Shown here: positions 25,932 through 33,758 of the stretch, in pieces
Numbering within the stretch: position 1 is the stretch's first letter
Layout of the letters: the number at the start of each line of letters is the position of its first letter
Translations under genes and position numbers: made by a program
Origin: UBA2336 sp965227265
GTDB lineage: Bacteria; Bacteroidota; Bacteroidia; Cytophagales; Cyclobacteriaceae
DNA length: 64,000 nucleotides
Direction: 5' to 3'
Assembly (NCBI GenBank): GCA_965227265.1
Contig: OZ245738.1
Coordinates: 2,356,001 to 2,420,000, forward strand
Notes under the pieces: generated by a model
Told to the model about the DNA's origin: nothing
Databases searched by the model: none
The model's input: only the letters and a program-made list of their open reading frames with translations

Positions 25932-26279
25932 TTACTGCTTTTGAGCGGATCGTTTTCCTTTAAAGACTCGTAAAAAAACATAGGTAAAGAAGCCCATAAA
26001 AAACCCTCCAATCAACGCCAATGTTATAGCTCCGGAGACATATTGGAACAAGCTCAGTTTCACGAACGCTAATGAAAGGTCATCCATCGAAGTTGGATAA
26101 ATGGCATTCTTTCCAACCCATAGCGATCCTGTGAGCATACTTCCATAGAGAATCAATGGAATCATTGGCGGAATGCTGATGTTAGCCGCAACGATTACCA
26201 GCGTTTTATTTAATCGTAAAATAATTGCTAACGCAATAGCGGTGACCAATTGAAAACCCCAAATGGGAACAATCCCCAT
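25932..26279 (-). CDS. DUF2062 half of a frame-split GT2-DUF2062 protein
   Basis: 115 residues from the first ATG, but this start falls in the middle of a DUF2062 domain. The same frame reads upstream as NFWPNLKETLFSEHESALIK, then SISVGFGIF, into MGIVPIWGFQLVTAIALAI. These are the normal preceding residues of the domain, back to the A10 run at 26365-26374. Upstream of that run the frame hits TAA (26373-26375), while the glycosyltransferase frame is open. The whole should be one ~398-residue inner-membrane protein. This part has three membrane segments. Whether both frames are joined in the cell is unknown. Confidence 0.72.
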   Translation of the reverse strand: MGIVPIWGFQLVTAIALAIILRLNKTLVIVAANISIPPMIPLILYGSMLTGSLWVGKNAIYPTSMDDLSLAFVKLSLFQYVSGAITLALIGGFFMGFFTYVFLRVFKGKRSAQKQ

Positions 26280-26311
26280 AAAAATTCCAAACCCAACGGA
26301 GATTGATTTAA

Positions 26312-27127
26312 TCAGCGCAGACTCATGCTCGCTAAAGAGCGTTTCTTTAAGATTCGGCCAGAAGTTTTTTTTTTAAAGCTCCTGAAAAAATCGCGGGGTT
26401 TGATGTAGAGAAAAGTAACTGCCACCAGTACCGTGTTCAAAACACTGATCCGTGAAAAATCACGAAAAGGCCTGAAGTGTGAAATGCGTTTTTCCTTTTC
26501 AGGATAAAATACTTTTACCGGAACACAGGTTACATCAATTCCGTTCCAGGCAGCCCGAACAATTACTTCAATTTCAAATTCGTATTTAAGCGTAAAGAAG
26601 TTAAGGTTAGAAAGTGATTTCACTGGATACAATCTGTAGCCTGATTGCGTATCAGGAAGCTTCTTTCCGGTTTCAACCCAAAACCAGAAATTTGAGAACT
26701 TGTTTCCGAAGCTGCTCTTCCCCGGCACCGAGCTTTGCTCCATGTTACGCGCGCCAATGATGATCGCATTCGGATGCTGATCAATGGCATTTAGAAATAC
26801 AGTTAGATCATCGGCAAAATGTTGTCCGTCTGAATCAATGGTTATCGCATACGTATACCCAAGCTCAACAGCTTTCTTAAATCCCTGACGAAGCGCCCAG
26901 CCTTTACCTTTATTTATGGGATAGCTAACAATCTCAACTTTCTGCTGCGCAAGAATAGAGGATGTCTCGTCCGTAGAGCCATCATTCACCACAATGATAT
27001 TATCCGTATAGCGCGCTATATCGTTTAACAGTGCGGGAAGTGTTTGAGCATTATTGTACGTAGGAATCAGCACGCAGGCGTTGCGTGTTTTAAAAGCATT
27101 TCTGATTTCTGTAAGGTTATCGCTCAT
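26312..27127 (-). CDS. Glycosyltransferase family 2 (N-terminal half of a frame-split GT2-DUF2062 protein)
   Basis: 271 residues. GT-A fold: NACVLIPTYNNAQTLPALLND at the start, IIVVNDGSTDETSSIL, the DSDGQH metal-binding (DxD-type) motif near residue 98, and TQSGYRLYPVKSL; this is the polyprenyl-phosphate-sugar/dolichol-type subfamily. It transfers an activated sugar to a lipid or pigment. The last ~20 residues (TSGRILKKRSLASMSLR) are probably out-of-frame sequence past the A10 run, because the other frame there continues as a DUF2062 domain. Start overlaps the dehydratase stop (ATGA). Confidence 0.85.
   Translation of the reverse strand: MSDNLTEIRNAFKTRNACVLIPTYNNAQTLPALLNDIARYTDNIIVVNDGSTDETSSILAQQKVEIVSYPINKGKGWALRQGFKKAVELGYTYAITIDSDGQHFADDLTVFLNAIDQHPNAIIIGARNMEQSSVPGKSSFGNKFSNFWFWVETGKKLPDTQSGYRLYPVKSLSNLNFFTLKYEFEIEVIVRAAWNGIDVTCVPVKVFYPEKEKRISHFRPFRDFSRISVLNTVLVAVTFLYIKPRDFFRSFKKKTSGRILKKRSLASMSLR
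26365..26374 (-). other. A10 run at the junction of the GT2 and DUF2062 frames (possible slippage site)
   Basis: On the minus strand the sequence is TTT followed by ten A and CTTCTGG. The GT2 frame reads AAA AAA AAA ACT; a -1 shift or one added A gives AAA AAA AAC TTC and enters the DUF2062 frame. Candidate for transcriptional or ribosomal slippage, a real deletion, or a sequencing error. Confidence 0.6.
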
Positions 27128-27492
27128 GCAGGTTTTAAAGCAGCCTTCAATTTAAAGAAAGTAACCTCCCCTGCAAACAATGAAGCGGTGATCTTCAATT
27201 CTTCATCTTCTTGACGCTCGATCAGGATTGACGCGTTAACACTTTGATTTATAGTAGGATCGATAACAGCCAGGAATTTGATATTCGCTGCGGATTGTAT
27301 CCTGAGCTTTTTCTTTTCGGATTGTTCCAATAATTCTCTTACCAATTGCAACATGCAAACACCAGGAACGATAGGTTGCCCCGGAAAATGACCTTCAAAG
27401 ATTGCATGATTGCTATCGATGCGAACAACTGCTTCAATTGAATAGTCGCTTGATGTGAACTGATCAACAAAGAATAAACTATTCAGAAGCAT
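27124..27492 (-). CDS. FabZ-like hotdog dehydratase with Gln at the catalytic Glu position
   Basis: 122 residues from the ATG at 27492; a GTG two codons earlier is possible. The hotdog motif FEGHFPGQPIVPGVCMLQ carries the catalytic His35, but the residue 14 positions later, Glu in FabZ (GHFPG..PGV...E), is Gln49. It should act on 3-hydroxyacyl-ACP during polyene extension, perhaps only when paired with the second hotdog protein (35282-35701), which shows a Glu but no His in the matching segment. Comparable to ApeI of aryl-polyene clusters. Confidence 0.8.
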   Translation of the reverse strand: MLLNSLFFVDQFTSSDYSIEAVVRIDSNHAIFEGHFPGQPIVPGVCMLQLVRELLEQSEKKKLRIQSAANIKFLAVIDPTINQSVNASILIERQEDEELKITASLFAGEVTFFKLKAALKPA

Positions 27493-28102
27493 GGTCACGA
27501 TTTATTCTGCCGAACGCAAGCTGCATATTAAAATTCAGATGTTCAATATAAACTGAATCAGGAATATTTTTTTGCTGCGGAAAGAAGAAAACTCTAGTCT
27601 TGATGTTTTCATTATATCGGACTTCCGCTTTCTCTATGGAACGGCAATTCTCGGATACAGAAAAAAAAGCTGTTTCTTTCCTGAGCGTAACGGCCTGTGT
27701 TCCATCGGTTGCGGATATTGCTTTGGCACTATAAGTTTTCGGAATGAGGATCAATTGAAGGTCCTTGCGAAGAAGATTAATCACAACCTTACGATCAAGC
27801 TTTTTAATTACATGCTGAACTTTAAATTTTCCCAACTTATTCCACGAAAAATTAAAGATTGTTAAACCCGTTTCCGTTGTGAACACAACGCTTTGTGAAG
27901 TATCGGGCATAATTTTAAAAAACATAAGCCCGCTGATGTGATTTCCATACACATCAACGCTTGCGTTGTAGAGTTCATTTTTTAATACCGGTGCCGCCTT
28001 GGCCAAACAGTTCGTATGCGCATGCTGTATTGTTACAGGTTGAGTGTTGGAAGCACAAGAGGCTAAAAACAAAAAACTACTTAACAGTAAATACCGCATC
28101 AT
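27479..28102 (-). CDS. Lipoprotein of the pigment operon (DUF3261-like position)
   Basis: 207 residues from the ATG at 28102. The signal peptide MMRYLLLSSFLFLASC ends in a lipobox Cys at residue 16, so it is lipid-anchored, probably to the outer membrane. The rest is rich in beta-strand pattern. A single-domain lipoprotein sits next to the LolA-like gene in aryl-polyene clusters (often DUF3261); I could not match that family by motif, so the label rests on place and size. It likely receives or transfers a pigment-lipid at the outer membrane. Overlaps both neighbours by about 14-26 bp. Confidence 0.68.
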   Translation of the reverse strand: MMRYLLLSSFLFLASCASNTQPVTIQHAHTNCLAKAAPVLKNELYNASVDVYGNHISGLMFFKIMPDTSQSVVFTTETGLTIFNFSWNKLGKFKVQHVIKKLDRKVVINLLRKDLQLILIPKTYSAKAISATDGTQAVTLRKETAFFSVSENCRSIEKAEVRYNENIKTRVFFFPQQKNIPDSVYIEHLNFNMQLAFGRINRDHASE

Positions 28103-28712
28103 CAATCGGGATGTTTAACTGTTTGTTGCTGAAGCGCATGAGTGTTGTATCACCGCCTTGTTCTAACAGTAAAAGATCAGAAACGGAATAGTCTTTTTTA
28201 TCAAGTGTGATTGTAATCGTTTGAAAAAATTCTTTGATAGTCTTGGCTTGAGGAGTAAGCTGCAATTGAAATTCGGTTTGACTTTGAAAGATTTTTACCA
28301 AGAAATCTTTATTGTTCAAAATAGTTCCCTGCACACAATCGATAATAATGCGATTCACTTGTTTGAAGAGCTTATTGGAAGAGGTATTTACATGACTTTC
28401 CTTCTGATTGTCTTTTGTAATCATCTGATCGCCATTAATAATCATTAGATAGTTATACGGTGTTTTGTACTCAATCCGGATTTTGTCGCTGCGCTTAAAC
28501 CAAAACTCACCCTTTGAAACAATTTTTTCAGTGAGCATGGTCAGGGTTTTCTCCTGAACAAACAAGCTCTTCACAGACGTGAGTTTAGCATTTTGAGCAG
28601 CAAAATCTTTTTTGAACTGATCAACATTCTTAATCTCGGTAAATCCCGTTTGAGCAGAAACCGAAGGGGAAATGGCAAGCGCAAGTACAAAAAACAGCAA
28701 AATCCTAAGCAT
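28077..28712 (-). CDS. LolA-like outer-membrane lipoprotein carrier protein
   Basis: 211 residues with a Sec signal peptide (MLRILLFFVLALAISPSVSA). The mature part has the LolA/LolB-type incomplete barrel pattern: FVQEKTLTMLTEKIVSKGEFWFKRSDKIRIEYKTPYNYLMIINGDQMI. It is a periplasmic carrier of a hydrophobic ligand. The operon copy is probably devoted to the pigment or its acyl intermediate rather than to bulk lipoproteins; LolA-like genes are a regular part of aryl-polyene clusters. Start overlaps the deacetylase stop. Confidence 0.85.
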   Translation of the reverse strand: MLRILLFFVLALAISPSVSAQTGFTEIKNVDQFKKDFAAQNAKLTSVKSLFVQEKTLTMLTEKIVSKGEFWFKRSDKIRIEYKTPYNYLMIINGDQMITKDNQKESHVNTSSNKLFKQVNRIIIDCVQGTILNNKDFLVKIFQSQTEFQLQLTPQAKTIKEFFQTITITLDKKDYSVSDLLLLEQGGDTTLMRFSNKQLNIPIDDAVFTVK

Positions 28713-29478
28713 AAGGCTTTATATCAATTAGCGCATCCAATCTTACAATTTTCAAACCACTTTTACGGATATGATCGATGTATTCCGGCAGGATTTCAAC
28801 TGTAAGCTCAACGTAGTCATGAAATAGAACAATATCACCTGCGCTAAGGTTCTGGGTAATGCGTTTCCAAAGTCCCTTCCTGTTCTTAATAACTGTATCC
28901 AGCGAACGTACATTCCAACCAATCACTGTGTGTTTTGAATACAAGACTCCTCCGGCAACAATCGGATTTGTAATTCCAAAAGGCGGGCGAAAATAAGCGG
29001 GCTTCTTTTCAATAAGTTTTTCGATCGATTGATCAGTCTTCGTCAATTCTCCAGCAATACCCGCCAGACCTTGAACCGGAAAAGATTTCCTATGATAATA
29101 GGTGTGATTTGCAACAAGATGACCTTCACTATCAATTCGTTTTACCAGATCAGCATTTTCATCAACCCGACTTCCAATACAGAAAAAAGTCGCAGGTACG
29201 TTTTTCTCTTTTAAAATATCCAAAATGCGGTCTGTCATTCCGGCTACTGGACCATCGTCAAATGTTAATGCGATGGCATTACTCTCTTTATTACCGAAAC
29301 AAATTGCAGGTACAAAATATTGCGAGCTTATGGTAAACGAAGCGTAAAGCTTAACCAGGAATGAAATAGTAAGAAGCCCTACAAAAAACCAGATAGAAAT
29401 TCCGAAAAGAATCCAGCCAGCGATTAAGCCAATTGATAAAATAATAAAAACAATATTATGAATCTTGTTCCTTAACAT
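28705..29478 (-). CDS. Polysaccharide deacetylase-family protein (NodB domain)
   Basis: 257 residues. Two N-terminal hydrophobic segments (about 8-45) precede the NodB domain. The metal/catalytic motif LTFDDGPVAGMT (TFDDGP near residue 72), the HxxxH motif NHTYYH and RPPFG are all present. The fold removes N- or O-acetyl groups from carbohydrates. In this operon the substrate could be a sugar or acyl ester attached to pigment, but that is unproven. It overlaps the stop of the chain-length-factor-like gene by 7 bp. Confidence 0.83.
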   Translation of the reverse strand: MLRNKIHNIVFIILSIGLIAGWILFGISIWFFVGLLTISFLVKLYASFTISSQYFVPAICFGNKESNAIALTFDDGPVAGMTDRILDILKEKNVPATFFCIGSRVDENADLVKRIDSEGHLVANHTYYHRKSFPVQGLAGIAGELTKTDQSIEKLIEKKPAYFRPPFGITNPIVAGGVLYSKHTVIGWNVRSLDTVIKNRKGLWKRITQNLSAGDIVLFHDYVELTVEILPEYIDHIRKSGLKIVRLDALIDIKPYA

Positions 29479-30470
29479 GCTTTAAGCAAGATAAGCGTAT
29501 GGTGCTGATTAAAATACTGATTGTAAATTAACACATTCCGCACAGGCTTTTGAAAGGTGGAGATAGCTGCGGGAATTCTTTTTGTAGCGAGAATAGTACA
29601 CGCAAGCCAAACTGCAAATGAAGAAGCAGTTGAATATTCTCCGCTTAGATCTTTATAAGAAATGCTTCGATCGGCAAATCCTGTTACTGTTAAAACTTCT
29701 TTTAGTAAAGAATCGTACTTCTCGTCACCACATTCCCCAGACAATATTAAGTCCACATCATCAGTTTTTAAGTCAGCGCTGCTTAGTAACTCCTGAATTT
29801 TTTGAATCAAATCTTTTGAATGCTGTGGCTTAAAAATCATTCTCACCCCTGCAAGTTCCGCGATTGCGTCTTGCTTCTGTGAATTTAACAGGAAATACCC
29901 AGCACCTTCACTGTGACGAACATCCCAACCGAATTTCTGAAAAACTTTTGTGCTGAGATCGGTAACTTCATCCGCACAGCCTACCAAAATATTTTGATAA
30001 GGATTTTCATTTAACAACATCAACGCATCTTCCAGTACAAGCTCAAAGGAGAATGCACGATGTGTATACGTTTGATTATATCCTAAACATTGTGTAAGCA
30101 ACGCAACTTGAGAACCTATTGTATTATGCGTGGACTGAATAAAAGGTGTTGGATTTAAAGCCTCTTCCTTGTTATCGATTAATTTGTTTAAGAAAATTTC
30201 TGTGTCTTCTAAACAACCCAATCCTGTTCCGGTAATAATCGCATCCGGTTTTCCGAGCTTAGCTTGTTGAAGGGCAAGTTTGGCAGCAGCAACTCCCATC
30301 CGGATAATCTTACTCATCCTGCGAATAGATTTTGGATCAATCCAATTGGTGTAGTCTGGCTCAATACATAAAAGCTTATTGGTAGTGTGTACAGTAACGT
30401 CATCCAACGAAGCTTTGTTAAAAGTTTCTTGCGCAGAAATCAATCCCATACCGTGAAGGAACGCGTTCAT
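29472..30470 (-). CDS. Ketosynthase-like chain-length factor (no active-site Cys)
   Basis: 332 residues from the ATG at 30470, which overlaps the upstream KS stop (ATGA); an earlier ATG at 30497 would overlap it by 31 bp. The thiolase/KS fold is visible (IITGTGLGCLEDTEIF, STHNTIGSQVALLT, ILVGCADEVTD), but the nucleophile region reads THRAFSFE instead of TACSS. Ala139 therefore appears where Cys should be, and the HGTGT histidine is replaced too (SGECG). It should pair with the adjoining KS as a KS/CLF heterodimer that sets polyene length. Confidence 0.82.
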   Translation of the reverse strand: MNAFLHGMGLISAQETFNKASLDDVTVHTTNKLLCIEPDYTNWIDPKSIRRMSKIIRMGVAAAKLALQQAKLGKPDAIITGTGLGCLEDTEIFLNKLIDNKEEALNPTPFIQSTHNTIGSQVALLTQCLGYNQTYTHRAFSFELVLEDALMLLNENPYQNILVGCADEVTDLSTKVFQKFGWDVRHSEGAGYFLLNSQKQDAIAELAGVRMIFKPQHSKDLIQKIQELLSSADLKTDDVDLILSGECGDEKYDSLLKEVLTVTGFADRSISYKDLSGEYSTASSFAVWLACTILATKRIPAAISTFQKPVRNVLIYNQYFNQHHTLILLKAC

Positions 30471-31651
30471 ACTTTCGAAAAAATTATCGATGAACAATTC
30501 CCACCAAAGCCAAATGAATTGCTCATTACATGCTTGATACCTAATCCGCTTTTAAAATTCTTTTCAGGATCAAATTTCACTTCCGGCATTCGTTCACTGA
30601 AACGCAGGTTTGGATAGATACATCCTTTTTGAATGGCCATGGCTGAAAATACAGCTTCGATTCCTCCACTCGCACCGAGCGTATGTCCTGTGAATGCTTT
30701 TGTTGAACTCGCGGGCGTCATGTTTTCACCGAACATGCGCTGGACTGCTGTTCCTTCTGAGCTGTCGTTATTTTTTGTTCCGGTACCGTGTAAGTTTATA
30801 TAGTCGACATGTTCTGGTTTTAATCCAGCCATTTGCAGAGCCGACTGCATGGCCAAAAAAGATCCGCGGCCTTCCGGTGAAGAGGCAGTTTGATGGAACG
30901 CATCGTTGGTGTTGGCATAACCGGAGATTTCGCAATAAGGTTTTAATCCTTCCTGATTTACCACTTCTTCAGAAGCTAACGTTAGAAATCCTGCGCCTTC
31001 ACCCAGGTTTAATCCATTCCGGTTTGCATCAAAGGGTTTGCATAATTCTTTATCCAGAATCATGAGGCTATTAAAACCGTTTAGTGTAAAGCTTGTTAAT
31101 GAATCTGTCCCACCTGCAATCGCAACATCAAGCTTACCTGCGATGATCAATCTTGCGGCATACATGATCGAGTTAACCGATGAGGAGCAAGCAGTATTAA
31201 TAGTAACAACAGATGTTGTCGCCTGAAGGTCATCTGCAATGCGCTCCGTTATTGAACCGCATTCATGATCCTTTAGTGCTTTAGAGATTTCAGCGCTTTG
31301 CCAATCCGGCTGCTTAAAAAAACTTTCGGTGCGATCCATGCCGCCAACCGTTGTTCCGGAAGCAACGCCTATTTTCCAACTTTTCTTTAAGCCAGCATCT
31401 TTTACTGCTTGTCGTGCAGCATGGATTCCTAATAATGTTGTACGGTTGAAATTCTTGTTGAGGTTGAGCTTTTGAGTAAGCGCTTCATTGGAAAGCTTTA
31501 CTTCACCTACCGGCAGATCGTGGACACTTTCGAATAAAGTTAACTTTCCGATGCCGGAATGTTGCTTCTCAAAAGACGTGAAGGTTTCAGCAACAGAATT
31601 TCCGATTGCAGAAATTACGCCAATGCCAACAACGTATATTTTGGAAGCCAA
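30467..31651 (-). CDS. Beta-ketoacyl-[ACP] synthase (KAS II family), active
   Basis: 394 residues. Catalytic triad is complete: Cys155 in INTACSSS, His in LHGTGTKNND, His in TGHTLGASGG. Complete-length FabF-type condensing enzyme that elongates the acyl-ACP chain with malonyl-ACP. Its stop overlaps the start of the Cys-less partner, which argues for a heterodimeric KS/CLF as in aryl-polyene and type II polyketide systems. An ACP gene lies 6 bp upstream. Confidence 0.92.
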   Translation of the reverse strand: MASKIYVVGIGVISAIGNSVAETFTSFEKQHSGIGKLTLFESVHDLPVGEVKLSNEALTQKLNLNKNFNRTTLLGIHAARQAVKDAGLKKSWKIGVASGTTVGGMDRTESFFKQPDWQSAEISKALKDHECGSITERIADDLQATTSVVTINTACSSSVNSIMYAARLIIAGKLDVAIAGGTDSLTSFTLNGFNSLMILDKELCKPFDANRNGLNLGEGAGFLTLASEEVVNQEGLKPYCEISGYANTNDAFHQTASSPEGRGSFLAMQSALQMAGLKPEHVDYINLHGTGTKNNDSSEGTAVQRMFGENMTPASSTKAFTGHTLGASGGIEAVFSAMAIQKGCIYPNLRFSERMPEVKFDPEKNFKSGLGIKHVMSNSFGFGGNCSSIIFSKV

Positions 31652-31657
31652 AACAAC

Positions 31658-31915
31658 TTATGCTTTTTGGTGCGACTGAATATATTCCGCCATCGTTTTT
31701 ACGGACTGAAATATTTTTGGCCCTTCCTGCGGATCGCTGATCTTAATACCGTACTTCTGTTGCAGTAAAACAATCAGCTCAAGCGCATCAATTGAATCAA
31801 GGCCGAGGCCCTGTACAAACAACGGCTGCTCATCTCCAATATCTTCCGGCTTAAGGTGCTTCAGGTTCAACGCCTCAATGATCTGTTCCTTAAGATCTGC
31901 CTTTAATTTATCCAT
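31658..31915 (-). CDS. Acyl carrier protein of the pigment operon (ACP 2)
   Basis: 85 residues. The phosphopantetheine site is Ser41 in GLGLDSIDALEL, within the four-helix ACP pattern. It carries the growing polyene or starter between the neighbouring KS and dehydratases. The sequence differs from the operon's other ACP (36590-36847, QLDSLDYIDL), so the two probably serve different steps. It overlaps the preceding gene by 8 bp. Confidence 0.93.
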   Translation of the reverse strand: MDKLKADLKEQIIEALNLKHLKPEDIGDEQPLFVQGLGLDSIDALELIVLLQQKYGIKISDPQEGPKIFQSVKTMAEYIQSHQKA

Positions 31916-32507
31916 GCTTCAACTGATAAAGATTATTCAAATTTTGTGCAGTGTGTTCAAGCGCAAGCCCTGAACGTTGTTTTTCAACCAAATATAAAAA
32001 AACGTCAGCCTCCTCGCCTAAAACTTCTACCCATCCGGCAAGACAACGTTCAACATTGCCCGATAATATCGTGTCAAGGTAGGAAGAAAGAAAGTTGGCA
32101 TCATATTCCGGGTGTACAAAAAAATTGCTCTCGCCCCGAATGCCATGACGGATACAAATTTCTCCGGCAACAATATTGGGTAATGTATAAACAAATATAG
32201 CCGGACTTGGCGCTTTGGCAGAAGCAGACAAATAATGTATATCTGTATCAAGGCTGCCGGCCGAATTGGAAAGGATCACCGCTGTCGAAAAAGAATTATC
32301 ATTCTCCTTTTCGAGGATCAATTCAGCAGCCAGAAAACCCAACTTGGACAGATTATCCATCTTATAAAATTTAGGATAATCAATCTTGGCATGTGAGTAT
32401 AAAGCGGTTGAAAATTCTTCAACCTTGCCTTTGGCAGAGAAAAAAACTTCTCCGTTAATAAGCACTGAGCTTCCTTTGATCCGGCAATATGATGTTATAA
32501 AACTCAC
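31908..32507 (-). CDS. Short ketosynthase-fold protein, probably non-catalytic
   Basis: 199 residues starting at GTG, which overlaps the halogenase-like gene's stop as GTGA. The segment AVILSNSAGSLDTDIHYL...PAIFVYTLPNIVAGEICIRHGIRGES resembles the N-terminal half of a beta-ketoacyl synthase. However, the Cys position reads as SNFFVHPE and the C-terminal half with the histidines is missing. It may be a structural partner of a full KS. Alternative: an unrelated protein of thiolase fold. Role is inferred only from operon position. Confidence 0.65.
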   Translation of the reverse strand: MSFITSYCRIKGSSVLINGEVFFSAKGKVEEFSTALYSHAKIDYPKFYKMDNLSKLGFLAAELILEKENDNSFSTAVILSNSAGSLDTDIHYLSASAKAPSPAIFVYTLPNIVAGEICIRHGIRGESNFFVHPEYDANFLSSYLDTILSGNVERCLAGWVEVLGEEADVFLYLVEKQRSGLALEHTAQNLNNLYQLKHG

Positions 32508-33754
32508 TCCAGGTTTTTCATTTTCTCCGATACGGTAATCAATCGTGCGAGTCTGATCAATTCCGTTGCATGGTTTTTAACAAAAGGATTATTCTGATCC
32601 CAGACATATCCTGCCAACACAGAACAAATTTGTCTTAGAATTAAAGGATCACGGTCTTTTGCAAAGAAGATGGTATCAAGCGTTCCGTTATACCAGCCCA
32701 TTACATACGATCGAAATGTATCAACTCCTTGCTGAACAACCTTTGTGTATTCTTTATCCCAATCAACGTTCTCTCCGCGCAACTTCTTCACAACCGTGTG
32801 ACTGGCCAACTGACTTGACACGGTGGCAAACATTACGCCCGATGAAAAAATCGGATCAAGGAATTCTGTTACGTTTCCAGTAAGCACAAAACCTTTTCCA
32901 TAGAACTTGTCAGTCGTAGCAGACCATGCTTCAAGCTTGCGTGGTTGGAAAATCCATTCAGCATCGCTAAACCTTTTTGTCAGATATTCATTTCCCTCAA
33001 TAAGCTTTTTGAATTTCTGATCAAGATCACCTTCGATCGTATCAAAGAATTCAAAACTACCAACAAACCCTAACGATGTATTGCCATTTGAAAATGGAAT
33101 AACCCAAACCCACGTTCCGGGTGCGTATGTTACAATGATGATTCGGTTTGGCTCATCGAAGTTATTACGGTGTGGATCTTTAACATGTGCAAAAACAGCT
33201 TTACGCGGATCAAGATTAGAAGGCTTATCAAGCTTAAATAGCCTTGGAATTACACGGCCATATCCGCTGGCATCAATAATGAATTTTGCTTTGATCTTTT
33301 TCTCAACGCCCGAAAGATCAACTACGGTAGTTAACGAACTCTCATCTTCAAAAAATTCAAGAGCTGTTACCGTTGTTTGAAATTCGACTGGGATGCCACG
33401 CTGTTGAATAACCTCCGCTAATGTTTGATCAAATTCTGCACGCGGCACTTGCCAAGTCCACGTCCAACCTTCGGAGAACTGATCTGAAAAATTGAAATCT
33501 GCTATCCTGTCGTTTTTCAAAAATTTCGCTCCGAATTTCTGCTGAAAGTTCTTCGCTTTTAACGCATCGATAAAGCCTCCTTCTTCCAATACCTCCATAC
33601 AACGGGGAAGCAAACTCTCTCCAATCACAAATCGCGGAAATTTTTCTTTTTCAACAACATGAACACGAAAGCCTGCTTTATGCACAATCGCAGCAGCAAT
33701 GCTTCCGGCCGGACCGGCTCCAATTACCAATACATCGGTTTCTGTAGTTTCCAT
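32504..33754 (-). CDS. Flavin-dependent halogenase-like FAD oxidoreductase
   Basis: 416 residues from the ATG at 33754, preferred over the ATG at 33772 because that one overlaps the KS gene. The FAD site is VLVIGAGPAGSIAAAIVHKAG. The flavin-dependent-halogenase motif WxWxIP is exact at residues 215-220 (WVWVIP), and a Lys that could be the chloramine-forming residue lies in QKFGAKFL. GNVTEFLDPIFSSGV is the second FAD block. It could chlorinate or hydroxylate the phenol ring of the pigment; some flexirubins are chlorinated. Simple monooxygenase activity remains possible. Confidence 0.8.
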   Translation of the reverse strand: METTETDVLVIGAGPAGSIAAAIVHKAGFRVHVVEKEKFPRFVIGESLLPRCMEVLEEGGFIDALKAKNFQQKFGAKFLKNDRIADFNFSDQFSEGWTWTWQVPRAEFDQTLAEVIQQRGIPVEFQTTVTALEFFEDESSLTTVVDLSGVEKKIKAKFIIDASGYGRVIPRLFKLDKPSNLDPRKAVFAHVKDPHRNNFDEPNRIIIVTYAPGTWVWVIPFSNGNTSLGFVGSFEFFDTIEGDLDQKFKKLIEGNEYLTKRFSDAEWIFQPRKLEAWSATTDKFYGKGFVLTGNVTEFLDPIFSSGVMFATVSSQLASHTVVKKLRGENVDWDKEYTKVVQQGVDTFRSYVMGWYNGTLDTIFFAKDRDPLILRQICSVLAGYVWDQNNPFVKNHATELIRLARLITVSEKMKNLE

Positions 33755-33758
33755 TTGA

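Noticed and set aside
27572..27865. Plus-strand open frames opposite the pigment operon genes
   Set aside because: Antisense shadows of well-supported minus-strand coding sequence, with no recognisable domains.
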